Origin: PLOWO2-12-38-17 sp963709355
GTDB lineage: Bacteria; Planctomycetota; Brocadiia; Brocadiales; Brocadiaceae
DNA: 64,000 nt
Direction of reading: 5' to 3'
Assembly (NCBI GenBank): GCA_963709355.1
Contig: CAVPVY010000005.1
Coordinates: 434,001-498,000 of the forward strand
Shown: in pieces, positions 36,130 to 45,166 of the stretch
Layout of the letters: every line of letters begins with the position of its first letter
Numbering within the stretch: position 1 is the first letter of the stretch
Position numbers and translations under genes: made by a program
The notes under the pieces: generated by a model
What the model saw: the letters and a program-made list of their open reading frames with translations, nothing else
Database searches by the model: none
What the model was told of the DNA's origin: nothing

Positions 36130-36255
36130 CCCTGTTTTTTTAACTATTTTTAAACCTTCTTATTTTATTGTTTTTATTCAGAAGTTCAGTTTGATTCTAT
36201 AATTTAAGTTATTTGTGAATTATTATTGAAAATCATAGCAATTTTGTAAACTACG

Positions 36256-36272
36256 TTCAACAAATTGTTGAA
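36256..36272. promoter_or_regulatory. Perfect 17-base palindrome, possible operator
   Basis: TTCAACAAATTGTTGAA has two 8-base arms around one central A. It lies in the 440-base gap between divergent tmk and the HEAT-repeat gene, the kind of place where a dimeric repressor could bind. No protein is assigned. The rest of the gap (36130-36572) is AT-rich and shows no gene. Confidence 0.35.
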
Positions 36273-36572
36273 GAAGATTATGCGGCTATATGCATTGGTA
36301 GTAAGAATTTTGGATATTTTTAACTTAAAAATAAGATATTTGCCAGTATTATTTAATTGATGAGGTTTAATAAAGCATAACACATGGAAAGGTTGAATTT
36401 TATTACTTATGTACTAGAAAACCATACAAAAATTTGGCGTTACTAAACCATCCGATTCTTTCGTTTATATGAATATCTTTTATATTGACCTGAATACTAA
36501 AATTTGCTATTATTTTTAAAAATAATAACTGCACATTACTTCTCGCCATATGCATATCTAGTTTCAATATTA

Positions 36573-38702
36573 ATGCTTATGTTAAAAATAATTAATAAGA
36601 AATTATCTAATTTGTTTTTGTTGTTAATGTGTCTGTTTTGTTTCGCAGGGTGCACTACAATTCCCAGAAAGGTTGTAGTTGAAAAAACAGAACGAAGGAC
36701 CGAGGCCGAACTTCATCGGAAATTGGATGAATGGACTGATCAACTACATTCAAATGAGCCTACAATAAGGAGCTCAGCAGCAGTTTCTTTGCTTGGATTG
36801 AATCTCCATAATGCACAAGACCCACTATTAAGGATTTTAAAAGATAATAAAGAGCGTGAAGATGTACAAATCTCTGTTATTAAGGCGTTTGGTTTTACGA
36901 AGGATGGCCGTGCAACGGATATCTTAATAGATTTGTTGGATAGCGATTCTGTTTTGATACAAACCGCTGCTTCAGAAACGCTCGGTGTGTTAAAGGCAAG
37001 AAATTCTATACATAAAATGTCAGAAGCCATGTTGGACCCCAATCGGACTATAAATGTTAAGATTTTACTAGCTAAAGTACTGGGAAATACTAACGACCGT
37101 GATGTCGTAGAACCACTTATCAAGATGCTTGCGGCAAATGATAGTGGATTGAGAGATGTTGCAAAAAGGTCGCTGGAAAAGATAACAAAACAAGCTGATG
37201 GTAATGATTCAGCATGGTGGAAGGAATGGTGGATTCTAAATAAGTCAAAAACTCGAGAACAATGGCTGGAAGATATTGTGTTGAAACAGGAGGAGAATAC
37301 AAAACAGCAGGAATCAATCGTTGAGCAGCTGAAACTTGAGATTGCACAAAAATCAATTAAACTTCTTGAACTTCGGTCTGATAGGAATGACCCAAAACCT
37401 CTGATTGAGGCTATCAAGAGCGATTATCCAGATGTAAGAATATTTGCAGCTAAAGAGTTGGTAAAGATAAAAGACCCATCTGTAATTAGTGTATTGATAA
37501 ATGCAATATCTGATAAAGAAGAAGATGTCCGCGTTGAAGCGGTTCAGGCATTGGGTGAAATCGGTGATGATAGTGCTGTAGAACCTTTGATTTCTGCCCT
37601 GGATGATAAAAGTATTGTTATCAGAGAAAAGGCAGCCAAATCCCTTGGTTTGTTGGGGAAATCAAATGCCGTCGATGCTTTAATTCAATCTTTAGATAAT
37701 AATAGTAATTTATCCATTGTATGTTCCATGATAGAAGCGTTGGGACAGATTGGTGACACAAGGGCTGTTAGACCTTTATCTGTTTATTTGACAAACAAGG
37801 AGTCGAAAATAAGAGAATGTACGGCAGCAGCATTAGGAAAACTACACGATAGTTCGGCAGTAGAATTATTGATTAATGTACTTAACGATGAACAAGAACG
37901 CGTACGGTGGTATGCTGCCGATAGTTTAGGTAAAATAGGTGATGAGAGTTGTGTGGAAGCGCTTACTAAGCTGCTTTCAGACTCAAGTGCGCGTGTAAGA
38001 GAATCCGCAGTGACAGCTTTGGGACAAATTGGAAATCAGCAATCGGTGGAATCTTTGATAAAAACGCTTCAGGATATAGATAAGCGTGTTGCAGAACAGG
38101 CCGCAGAAGCTCTTGTTAATATTAAAAATATGAGTTTTGAGACGATGGATACTTTGGTGACAACTTTTTTTACAAATAAGGATTATAAGGGAGCGCAAAT
38201 TATTCTCGAGAGGAAGATTTCTGAATATTCCAATCAGCCTGAATATCAGGAAAATATTATACAGGCGAAATTTAAGCTGGCAGAAGCCTTGTTTGCCTTA
38301 AAAGAATGGCAAAAGGCCTTGACGCTGTACGATGAACTTATAAAACGATTTCCAAATGACGATACAATTAAAATGCAGCTTATACAATGCCTGAAAGAAA
38401 TGAAACAATACGAACGCACTCTGGAATGGTATACAAGCTGGATGAAGGAGTCCCCACAGAATAGTCAAATATATTGGCAAGGTCGTCTGGATATCGCAAG
38501 TACAATGTTTGAACAGGGCAAGTATGATAATGTAAAGGATATAATTGAAGGATTCAAAACAGAAGATGAGGATTTAGGTGGGGAACAATTTAAGCAACAA
38601 TTTCAAAGATTAAGTGAATTGTGTATGACAGAATTATCCAAGGCTAAAGAGTTAAGCCAGAGTTTGGAACTGGATAGTGCTGCTGAGGCGGGTAGTAAGT
38701 AA
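36573..38702 (+). CDS. HEAT-repeat and TPR lipoprotein
   Basis: A lipobox (FAGC) follows a hydrophobic stretch, so the protein is probably lipid-anchored at the inner or outer membrane. The ATG at 36573 is chosen (36579 also possible) because it gives a normal signal; the open frame extends to 36504 only with a TTG. About ten HEAT/PBS-like repeats follow, with repeated AVxALGEIGD-type units such as VQALGEIGDDSAVEPLISAL and AADSLGKIGDESCVEALTKL. The C-terminal ~200 residues form TPR-like helices (KALTLYDELIKRFPND). Such proteins are scaffolds; a role is not deduced. It is 26 bases upstream of trkA, possibly by chance. Confidence 0.8.
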   Translation: MLMLKIINKKLSNLFLLLMCLFCFAGCTTIPRKVVVEKTERRTEAELHRKLDEWTDQLHSNEPTIRSSAAVSLLGLNLHNAQDPLLRILKDNKEREDVQISVIKAFGFTKDGRATDILIDLLDSDSVLIQTAASETLGVLKARNSIHKMSEAMLDPNRTINVKILLAKVLGNTNDRDVVEPLIKMLAANDSGLRDVAKRSLEKITKQADGNDSAWWKEWWILNKSKTREQWLEDIVLKQEENTKQQESIVEQLKLEIAQKSIKLLELRSDRNDPKPLIEAIKSDYPDVRIFAAKELVKIKDPSVISVLINAISDKEEDVRVEAVQALGEIGDDSAVEPLISALDDKSIVIREKAAKSLGLLGKSNAVDALIQSLDNNSNLSIVCSMIEALGQIGDTRAVRPLSVYLTNKESKIRECTAAALGKLHDSSAVELLINVLNDEQERVRWYAADSLGKIGDESCVEALTKLLSDSSARVRESAVTALGQIGNQQSVESLIKTLQDIDKRVAEQAAEALVNIKNMSFETMDTLVTTFFTNKDYKGAQIILERKISEYSNQPEYQENIIQAKFKLAEALFALKEWQKALTLYDELIKRFPNDDTIKMQLIQCLKEMKQYERTLEWYTSWMKESPQNSQIYWQGRLDIASTMFEQGKYDNVKDIIEGFKTEDEDLGGEQFKQQFQRLSELCMTELSKAKELSQSLELDSAAEAGSK

Positions 38703-38728
38703 TCATTATTTGAGGATTAAAGAAATTT

Positions 38729-40084
38729 ATGAAGATTCTTGTTGTTGGTGCCGGCGCGGTTGGATATAACCTGGCAAAACAATTATCGAAAGAAGGACAT
38801 GATATCTCCGTAGTTGAAAAAGACCAAAACCTCATAAAACGTTTGAGTGAGAAACTAGATGTTCGCGTTGTGTCGGGAAGTGCCAGCTCTATTGCCATAC
38901 TTGAAGAGGCTGGTATAAAAGATGCTGATATGTTGCTAGCGGTCACTAACAGCGATGAAATCAATATGGTGGTTTGTACGCTTGCTTATGGATACGGTGT
39001 TAAGACGAAGGTTGCAAGGATAAGAAATCCTGAGTTTACCGATGATGAGGCAATTATGCATCAAAATGGATTTCATATTGACCATGTTGTGAATCCCGAA
39101 AAAATAACTATTAATTCAATTTTAAATATTATTGGTACACCAGGTGCAAATTATGTTGCTGATTTTGTTATGGGTGATATTTTATTAAGAGGATTTAATA
39201 TACCGCCTGATGCTCCAATAGTAGGGAAGAAACTTGCCGAACTTAAAGAAGTTGGGTCTTCCGATTCTTTTTTAATTGTGGCAATTCAAAGAAAAGAAGT
39301 GCTGGTTATCCCTGCTGGTGACGCTGTGATTAAGCCCGATGATAATATATTCATATTGGTAGCAAAAGAGGCCTTGCCTTTCTTTTTGCCAATGGTTAAC
39401 AGAAGAGCGGATGAAGTTGAAAAGGTTATTATCTACGGTGTAAATCGTGCGAGTATTGAACTAGCAAAGAAACTGGAGGAACAAAGGGTAGGTGTTGCAA
39501 TTATTGAGCCCAGTAAAGAAAAAACAGAACAAGCCGCAACGATACTAGATAAAACTATTATATTACGGGGAAGCGCTCTTGATATTGACGTGCTGAAGGA
39601 AGCATCTATTGATATTGCTGATTTCTTTGTTGCCTTATCAGAAGACGAGCAATCAAACATTGTTTCTGCTTTACTGGCAAAAAGACTCGGCGCTAAAAAA
39701 GCTATTGTGCTAACTGTAGACCCTGCATTTGTACCTATTATTAATTCATTAGGTATGGATATTGTAATCAATCCAAGACTAATTACAGTTGGGTCTATTT
39801 TACAACATATCAGGCGCGGTTGCACCCTTTCTGTAGTAAAATTTCAACAAAGCGAGGCTGAGGTAATGGAATTAGTAGCGGAAAAAGATTCGAAGATTGT
39901 GGATAAACCGCTTAGAGATATATCCTTTCCTCAAGGCGCTATTTTGGGCACTTTTGTGCGTGACGGGGTGATGCAGTTACCTACGGGTAGCACCCGCATA
40001 AAACCAGGAGAATGCGTTATCGTCTTTGCCCTTCCCAATGCCATAGAAAAAGCACAATCCTTTTTTGTTGGCAAAAAAGATTGA
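38729..40084 (+). CDS. trkA: Potassium uptake regulatory subunit TrkA
   Basis: TrkA is the cytoplasmic NAD(H)-binding RCK subunit of the Trk potassium system. The 451-residue protein has two RCK modules in tandem: the first begins MKILVVGAGAVGYNLAKQL, the second VEKVIIYGVNRASIELAKK. Each has a TrkA_C domain after it. The first has the full GAGAVG nucleotide loop; the second is degenerate (GVNRAS). It is followed by trkH after 34 bases. Confidence 0.95.
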   Translation: MKILVVGAGAVGYNLAKQLSKEGHDISVVEKDQNLIKRLSEKLDVRVVSGSASSIAILEEAGIKDADMLLAVTNSDEINMVVCTLAYGYGVKTKVARIRNPEFTDDEAIMHQNGFHIDHVVNPEKITINSILNIIGTPGANYVADFVMGDILLRGFNIPPDAPIVGKKLAELKEVGSSDSFLIVAIQRKEVLVIPAGDAVIKPDDNIFILVAKEALPFFLPMVNRRADEVEKVIIYGVNRASIELAKKLEEQRVGVAIIEPSKEKTEQAATILDKTIILRGSALDIDVLKEASIDIADFFVALSEDEQSNIVSALLAKRLGAKKAIVLTVDPAFVPIINSLGMDIVINPRLITVGSILQHIRRGCTLSVVKFQQSEAEVMELVAEKDSKIVDKPLRDISFPQGAILGTFVRDGVMQLPTGSTRIKPGECVIVFALPNAIEKAQSFFVGKKD

Positions 40085-40118
40085 AAAGAAATTTAACACT
40101 TCATAAAACAATTCGTTC

Positions 40119-41603
40119 ATGAAAATTCAAATAATCCTGTGTTTTTTAGGTAATCTTACGCTTATGTTTGCCTGCATCTTGCTGGTGCCGCTGGGTGTGG
40201 CATTTTATTATAGAGATGATGCCGCTATATGGTCATTTATTTATACACTTATAATCGCAGGTTTTTTAGGCGGATTAAGTAAGATTTTCTTTAGAAAAAG
40301 AGAAGAAGGAATAGGTATCCGAGAGGGTATTGCCATAGTAACTTTTAGCTGGATTGTATGTATCTTCCTCGGGGCAATCCCTTATTGGCATTCAGGTGTT
40401 TGCATAACCTATTGTGACGCTGTTTTTGAAACAACAAGCGGTTTTACTACAACAGGGGCATCCATTTTCAAGGATGTTGAAGTATTACCTCACAGCATCC
40501 TTTTTTGGAGGGCATTTACAAATTGGTTAGGCGGTATGGGGATCGTCGTTATCTTCGTAGCCTTGCTACCGGCAATGGGTGTGAGCGGCTATCAACTCTT
40601 TAGTGCTGAGGTCAGCGGCCCAACTGCTGATAGAATAAGACCGAGAATCGGTGAAACTGCAAAATTACTATGGATAATTTATCTTATTTTTACCGCTTCT
40701 ATGACATTATTGCTCTTTTGCGGTGGTATGCCTATCTTTGATGCAATATGCCATACCTTTAGCACAGTCTCGACGGCTGGATTTTCTACAAAAAACGCCA
40801 GTATTGCTAGCTTCGACAACCTATATATTGAAATTGTAGTTGCTACATTCATGTTTATTTGTGCATGTAACTTCTCGCTCTATTACATGTGTTTTCAAAA
40901 AGATTTTAAAAAAGTCCTTAAAAATTCGGAACTTAGATTTTTTGCGGGTCTCATTTTAATAGCAATTATATTCGTCGCCCTGTTATTGTACGTTGATAAA
41001 GCTGAATATTTTAATAATAACATTAAGGATGTCCGTTACTACGACCTGGGGAATTGTTTTCGATATGCCTTTTTTCAGGTGATGACTGTATGTACTGGAA
41101 CTGGACATGTTTCTGCTGATTTTGATTTATGGCCTAATGCCTGTCGGTTTTTATTAGTTTTATTAATGTTTATCGGTGCATGTGCAGGCTCGACGGGTGG
41201 TGGTATAAAATGCGTGAGGATATTATTGTTACTGAAATCTAGCATGAGAGAATTGGTCCGCGTATTAAGGCCGCGCATGGTAAAGCATGTAAAGTTAAAC
41301 GGCGAATCAGTAAGCGAAGAAATTATTACAGAGAGCTCTGTATTCTTTGTCGTATACTTGGGATTCTTTGGTATTTGTTCCCTGGCACTAATTGCATTAA
41401 ACATAGATATAGTTACAGCTTTCTCTGCCGTGGCAACCTGTATGGCAAACTGCGGTCCCGGACTAGCCAAGGTAGGTCCTATGGCTAATTTTAGTGATAT
41501 GGCATACGCAGGTAAATGGATTCTGAGCTTTTGTATGCTTTTAGGCAGGCTGGAAATATACAGCCTGATACTTCTGTTCTTACCTATTATTTGGAAACGA
41601 TAA
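40119..41603 (+). CDS. trkH: Potassium transporter membrane subunit TrkH
   Basis: The 494-residue membrane protein forms the ion path of Trk. The four selectivity-filter-like loops are recognisable, for example ETTSGFTTTGAS near the first pore helix, STVSTAGFSTKNAS, and TVCTGTGHVSADF, then a C-terminal ATCMANCGPGLAKVGP. The SCAGSTGGGIKCVR-like stretch (here ACAGSTGGGIKCVRI) precedes it. With TrkA it completes a potassium uptake system. It is followed by tRNA-Val after a strong promoter. Confidence 0.95.
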   Translation: MKIQIILCFLGNLTLMFACILLVPLGVAFYYRDDAAIWSFIYTLIIAGFLGGLSKIFFRKREEGIGIREGIAIVTFSWIVCIFLGAIPYWHSGVCITYCDAVFETTSGFTTTGASIFKDVEVLPHSILFWRAFTNWLGGMGIVVIFVALLPAMGVSGYQLFSAEVSGPTADRIRPRIGETAKLLWIIYLIFTASMTLLLFCGGMPIFDAICHTFSTVSTAGFSTKNASIASFDNLYIEIVVATFMFICACNFSLYYMCFQKDFKKVLKNSELRFFAGLILIAIIFVALLLYVDKAEYFNNNIKDVRYYDLGNCFRYAFFQVMTVCTGTGHVSADFDLWPNACRFLLVLLMFIGACAGSTGGGIKCVRILLLLKSSMRELVRVLRPRMVKHVKLNGESVSEEIITESSVFFVVYLGFFGICSLALIALNIDIVTAFSAVATCMANCGPGLAKVGPMANFSDMAYAGKWILSFCMLLGRLEIYSLILLFLPIIWKR

Positions 41604-41610
41604 AATTCCG

Positions 41611-41639
41611 TTGACTCAATAAAAATGAGTTGATATACT
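41611..41639 (+). promoter_or_regulatory. Sigma-70 promoter for the tRNA genes
   Basis: TTGACT at 41611-41616, a 17-base spacer and TATACT at 41634-41639 place transcription start near 41646, just before tRNA-Val at 41653. The spacer contains an ACTCA/TGAGT inverted pair. Confidence 0.65.
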
Positions 41640-41652
41640 TTGGGTTCATTAT

Positions 41653-41729
41653 GGGCGATTAGCTCAATTGGCTAGAGCACTTGCCTTACAAGCAAGGGGT
41701 CATAGGTTCGAGTCCTATATCGCCCACCA
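41653..41729 (+). tRNA. tRNA-Val (anticodon UAC)
   Basis: The acceptor stem GGGCGAT pairs with ATCGCCC, and the anticodon stem-loop is CTTGC-CTTACAA-GCAAG, giving anticodon TAC. The D-arm AGCTCAATTGGCTAGAGC and the T-arm ending AGGTTCGAGTCCT are normal. CCA is encoded. Confidence 0.95.
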
Positions 41730-41822
41730 TTGCTTGTAAATAAATTGTTACAAAGAATTAATCAAAAAATATTTTGGGAAGTTATAAGCGTATAAAATAA
41801 TTAATTAGTCAGTTGATATTTG

Positions 41823-41896
41823 GGGGCCGTAGCTCAATTGGTTAGAGTACCAGACTGTCGATCTGGATGTTGCGGGTTCGAGTCCCGTCGGCCTCG
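41823..41896 (+). tRNA. tRNA-Asp (anticodon GUC)
   Basis: The acceptor stem GGGGCCG pairs with CGGCCTC with one G-T pair. The anticodon loop CTGTCGA, within CCAGA/TCTGG, gives GTC. The T-arm is GGGTTCGAGTCCC. CCA is not encoded. Discriminator G fits tRNA-Asp. The gene is 93 bases after tRNA-Val and marks the left border of a rearranged region. Confidence 0.95.
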
Positions 41897-42148
41897 TTTT
41901 TTATGCGAGTACAAATCAAAGATTTAACGTTTTCAACCCCCTCAAAAAACCGTTCCCAAGGTATCCCCAGAATTAAAAAAAGGATAACGCCTTGAATTAT
42001 GTTATTACTTATTTTATTTTTGGATAAATCCTGAAAAACAGCAAAACTTTTTCTTTATTCTCATAGCAGATTATTATTTGCTTAACTCTAATTGACTTTT
42101 AAATCATTTTTTGGTATAAAGATTTGTACATAATATAAAAGTAGGGTT
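41897..42148. other. Gene-free AT-rich stretch after the tRNAs
   Basis: No open frame or RNA is seen in these 250 bases. It is T-rich after the tRNA-Asp end, and no clear terminator stem is present. Confidence 0.5.
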
Positions 42149-42256
42149 AACTTGTAAGAGATATTAAAGCTAGAGAAGATACTGGCAATGTCATTGAGGT
42201 TAAGATACGGCGTATAAATACTTCTATTGAAAAACCGCACGGTTATAAATTATAAT
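42149..42256 (+). pseudogene. Possible remnant of a DUF6516/TumE-like gene
   Basis: A frame without a start codon encodes REDTGNVIEVKIRRINT, then IEKPHGYKL and a stop. The order GxxIExKIxxxxxxxxxPHGxKxxL resembles the N-terminal part of small DUF6516-like proteins. The fragment is only about 35 residues, so the match is weak. Confidence 0.3.
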
Positions 42257-42313
42257 AGCCGTTTTATGTTCTGATTACGCAAGATTGCTTAAACCACACA
42301 CCTACTTATAAAG

Positions 42314-42585
42314 ATGATTGATTGGTCAAAAATTGAAGAATCGCACGTTATCAAGACATTCCGGAAAATTTGCTATAAGTGGTGGAGAATTGACATCCGG
42401 TTTTATGATGAATATCACGTCTGCAAAAACAAAGACATGTCTTTCCGAAATCCCATCTGCAACGAAATACGTTCAACATTAAAGGGAGATAAACTTTGCT
42501 TTCGAACGTATCGGAAAACGCTTAAAGATTTCAGCAAAAAACCAACCCCTTTTATCTACGAATGTTATGCCTGCCAGCACGGCCA
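42314..42585 (+). pseudogene. Truncated sensory (PocR-like) domain gene
   Basis: The frame begins MIDWSKIEESHVIKTFRKIC and has NPICNEIRSTLKGDKLCFRT and YECYACQHGQIHG, which follow the spaced-cysteine layout (C, C, then YxCxAGxxH-like) of PocR-type ligand-binding domains. At about 42585 the sequence changes to an inverted M16 peptidase fragment, and the frame ends soon after (42643). The rest of the protein, for example a kinase or regulator domain, is gone. Family call is moderate. Confidence 0.45.
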
Positions 42586-42900
42586 GATTCACGGTCTATT
42601 GAAGTTTCCACAGACGCTGCCATATATTCAAGTTCCTCATTAAGTTTATCCGCCGGCATGGATAAAGTCCCACCACTCCTCATTACATATCCCGTTAAGC
42701 TGGCCAACCCCGCCTTTTCTGCCGGTTCATATATAGCACCCGTTTTTATACGGGCTGTGATATTAAATATTGGCAAATCATGGTTCTCGAGAAGATATAA
42801 AATCATACCATTTCCCAATACAATCCTGTCAACTTTAGGAGGTACAAAATTAAGAGGTTTAAATTTAAATCCGGAAACTATTCTTGCTCCTTCGGATTCT
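42586..42900 (-). pseudogene. M16 peptidase N-terminal fragment (inverted)
   Basis: On the minus strand the frame runs from FKPLNFVPPKVDRIVLGNG, then MILYLLENHDLPIFNITARI, TGAIYEPAEKAGLASLTGYV, to ELEYMAASVETSIDRESG. This is the start of the first domain of an insulinase-type (M16) zinc peptidase, before the HxxEH motif. It ends at 42586, where it abuts the PocR-like fragment in the opposite direction. No HxxEH is present, so it cannot be active. Confidence 0.7.
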
Positions 42901-42929
42901 GGTTTCCCGGTATATGATTTTACAGTATG

Positions 42930-43032
42930 TTCGTGCCCCTGTGTAGGTCATGTTGGAATAGATCGAAAGAGTCCTGATTATTTTCCTGTAATGATAATGA
43001 ACTTTATCCTGACAGACGCGACCCTGTATTTA
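42930..43032 (+). pseudogene. M16 peptidase C-terminal fragment
   Basis: On the plus strand, VGHVGIDRKSPDYFPVMIMN, then FIL, matches the second domain of M16 peptidases (the usual form is GHLGIxRxxPDYYxxxVMNYILG). The downstream GGGGFSSRL part is absent. This piece lies head-to-tail but in reverse relative to the N-terminal fragment at 42586-42900, so a gene was cut and one part inverted. The following 230 bases to 43268 hold no recognised gene. Confidence 0.55.
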
Positions 43033-43268
43033 TCATGGGACAATTTTCGGGCCTTTTCATTTATATTCGTAACATCATGCTGATTTACAAGAAAAAGAGA
43101 TTGCTGGCTACGGCAACTGGAGAGGAAGGGCTGGACAAATATTCTGCAAAATCAAAAACTTTTTAATGGCTGGTCAAAACAGTAGTTCCGAATGGATAAT
43201 AAACATGGATTACGGAAAACTTCCATTATTTATAAATGAGTAATTTTTAGTTTTTTTCGATATATTAA

Positions 43269-43838
43269 GTGAAAAAATATTTTTTCGCTTTTATTATAGT
43301 ATTTTTAGCTTCGTCGTGTAATTACATAGAAGAGCGTTCCACACCGCATGTCAAAACACCCTATGCTTTCCGGAATACGGATATAGCAACCATAGCAATA
43401 TTGCCGTTCAAGAATAAAACAGAGAAAAAGGACGTGGAAGATATTTTGCGAAAGTGTTTCTTCTCAAATCTCAGTTTAAAGGGTTACGAAGTACTAAAAC
43501 TGGAGGAAGTTGACGAACGGCTCAATCTGGCTGGGATTAATGCGAAGAAGCTCGATAGCGAGGCTGTGTACAAGGTTGGCAGAATAGTTAAGGCAGATGC
43601 CATTGTTTACGGCGTTGTTACAAAATGCTGTAAAAATTTTTATGGTGTATATTCTCAGGTAGTGCTCGGTGCAGAAATTAAGATAGTAGAGGTGAAAAAT
43701 TCCGTGGTAATCTGGCAGGCTGATCATACAGAAAAAACACACAGCGATGCTATACCTGTATCTCCGTTCAGCATTCCGGAGGCGGTTGTTGATAGTTCAC
43801 TGCGGAGTCTTGATACATATTCCGTCCAGGGCAAGTAG
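43269..43838 (+). CDS. GNA1162/DUF799-like lipoprotein with a chimeric C-terminus
   Basis: Start is GTG at 43269. Lipobox LASSC gives a lipoprotein. The core has AILPFKNKTEKKDVEDILRK, LNLAGINAKKL and VVTKCCKNFYGVYSQVVLGA, matching the GNA1162/DUF799 family of outer-membrane-linked lipoproteins related in context to CsgG-type secretion. The final ~12 residues (RSLDTYSVQGK) are encoded by DNA that, read on the other strand, is the 3' part of a recombinase-like gene. The natural C-terminus was probably lost near 43800. The protein may still fold. Confidence 0.7.
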   Translation: MKKYFFAFIIVFLASSCNYIEERSTPHVKTPYAFRNTDIATIAILPFKNKTEKKDVEDILRKCFFSNLSLKGYEVLKLEEVDERLNLAGINAKKLDSEAVYKVGRIVKADAIVYGVVTKCCKNFYGVYSQVVLGAEIKIVEVKNSVVIWQADHTEKTHSDAIPVSPFSIPEAVVDSSLRSLDTYSVQGK

Positions 43839-43856
43839 ATTAAACCATCCGGATGG

Positions 43857-43870
43857 ATTTCTATGTCTTT
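43857..43870 (+). repeat. Target site duplication of IS481 copy 2 (left)
   Basis: ATTTCTATGTCTTT directly precedes the IS left end at 43871 and recurs directly after its right end (44938-44951). A 14-base duplication is within the range known for IS481. Confidence 0.9.
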
Positions 43871-44937
43871 TGTATTAGCTATAGACATAGGTAACACTTT
43901 TGTAATTAGGAAAAGTTTGTAATTTTTGCAGTGGAGTCCACCCCGGAAGCCCCATGTGTGGTCTTTTGTTGTTAAAGAATTCATCGTATTTTTTACGTTC
44001 TTTTACAAGGAGGTCAAGATTCCGAGTTTTTTGTAAACGGAAAAACTCTTCTCCATCGGTTCTATGAGACCTTTCTACCTTGCCGTTTTGCTCTGGACAA
44101 GAAGGCCTATTGAGCTTGTGTTTTATACCCAACCCCATGCACGACAGGGTAAAAGGATGTGTCTTGGGCTGCCGTAAGGGATGGGTTTTGGGTTCACCGG
44201 TGTAAGCATTGGTAAAGACGGCGTCTGTTGTCGGTCCTGATGTGCCTGATTCTTGAAAGGAAAGCGTCTGAATATATATTGCAAGAAGTCCAGGGAGTTA
44301 GATGTAGAGCGTTCCTGGTAAAGTTTGGTGAATTTGATCCTGGTAGAGTCGTCCTGAGCGGAGTACTGAACAAAGCTCCCGGGTCTGTAGCCGCCCAGCA
44401 GCTTTATATCTACCTGTAGGTATCCTGGAGAGGGCATCTGATAACACTTAGGTTTTCTGTGCATCTTCTTGGGTTTCTCAATGAGGCCGTTGCGTTTTAA
44501 AGTGGCGTATATGGTGGACCTTGGAAGCGAGATATTATAGTCCTTCAATAAGAACAGCCGTATACGGTCGGGGCCGAAGGAAGTGGTTTTACGAAGTCTT
44601 ATGATGATAGACTGAATATATTTATGGGTAAGCATAGGGGAGCGTCTGGGACGTTTTGAGCGATCAATGAGGCTTGCAGGGTCACCTCCTGAGTCTTCGT
44701 AACGTTTAAGCCATTTATAGAAACATTTACGAGATATGCCAAAATACAGGCATACCTTTGAGACGTTATTAATCTTTTTATACATGAGCATCCAGGCTAA
44801 CCTTTTTCGACTAAGTTGATCGTAATAATACTTGGGCATGGGTAACATCTCCATAAAAAAATTTAGTAAGTCGCCTATCCCATAGGGATAGGCATATCAT
44901 ATTACATAAACTGTTACCCATGTCTATATACTTTACA
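43871..44937 (-). mobile_element. IS481-family insertion sequence, second copy (1067 bp)
   Basis: This copy is the reverse complement of the element at 12341-13405. The ends are TGTATTAGCTATAGACATAG (left) and, on the minus strand, TGTAAAGTATATAGACATGG. It is flanked by a perfect 14-base duplication and interrupts a Rad52/Mgm101-like gene. Two one-base insertions account for the two extra bases in length. The nearly identical sequence shows that one copy gave rise to the other recently. Confidence 0.92.
43875..44839 (-). pseudogene. IS481 transposase, inactivated by two one-base insertions
   Basis: The protein is the same as that of the copy at 12439 up to the region FRRFPFK, where one extra T (the intact copy reads GATCTTGAAAGG, this one GATTCTTGAAAGG on the plus strand) shifts the frame. 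A second extra T (GTCTGTTG instead of GTCGTTG) lies 24 bases on. The frame then runs on to a stop, while the catalytic Glu part (NGKVERSHRT) lies in another frame up to 43875. The copy cannot make its own transposase but could be moved by the intact one. Confidence 0.9.
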
Positions 44938-44951
44938 ATTTCTATGTCTTT
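44938..44951 (+). repeat. Target site duplication of IS481 copy 2 (right)
   Basis: ATTTCTATGTCTTT directly follows the right end of the IS and is identical to 43857-43870. Confidence 0.9.
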
Positions 44952-45166
44952 TTCATTGACCGGTGTATAGAGAATCTTCTTCTGTTCCTCTGTAAGGGTA
45001 ACCGTTCCGCAGGTAGGGACGAGTTTTTCCATCTGTCCATCAAAGTCATTTAGGCTTTTCACTTCACCCTTTTGGGGCTCTTGTGATTCAGAACTCATTG
45101 ATTGTGGCATTACTTCCGGCTTGCTTTGTACTAATGCAGTTGTCATATTGATTTCTCCTATAAAAA

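Larger units (their letters stand above)
43805..45146 (-). pseudogene. Rad52/Mgm101-like recombinase gene, split by IS481
   Basis: The ATG at 45146 (ribosome binding site AGGAGAAATC) opens MTTALVQSKPEVM, and the frame reads TEEQKKILYTPVNEKDIEI up to the IS. Beyond the IS, and using the duplicated target once, it continues KDIEIHPDGLIYLPWTEYVS and RLR. The sequence PDGLIYLPxxxYxxxL is the signature of the N-terminal part of Mgm101/Rad52-type single-strand annealing proteins of phages and mobile elements. After about 43805 the frame enters the antisense of the lipoprotein gene and the FGPGGW-type region is missing, so the gene was already cut before or with the rearrangement. Confidence 0.6.

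Noticed and set aside
36740..37417. Long minus-strand frame inside the HEAT-repeat gene
   Set aside because: It is Ser/Phe/Leu-rich with no domain, the antisense of a repeat-rich coding region.
41740..41822. Separate promoter for tRNA-Asp
   Set aside because: No -35/-10 pair with good spacing is visible; both tRNAs are probably transcribed from the promoter at 41611.
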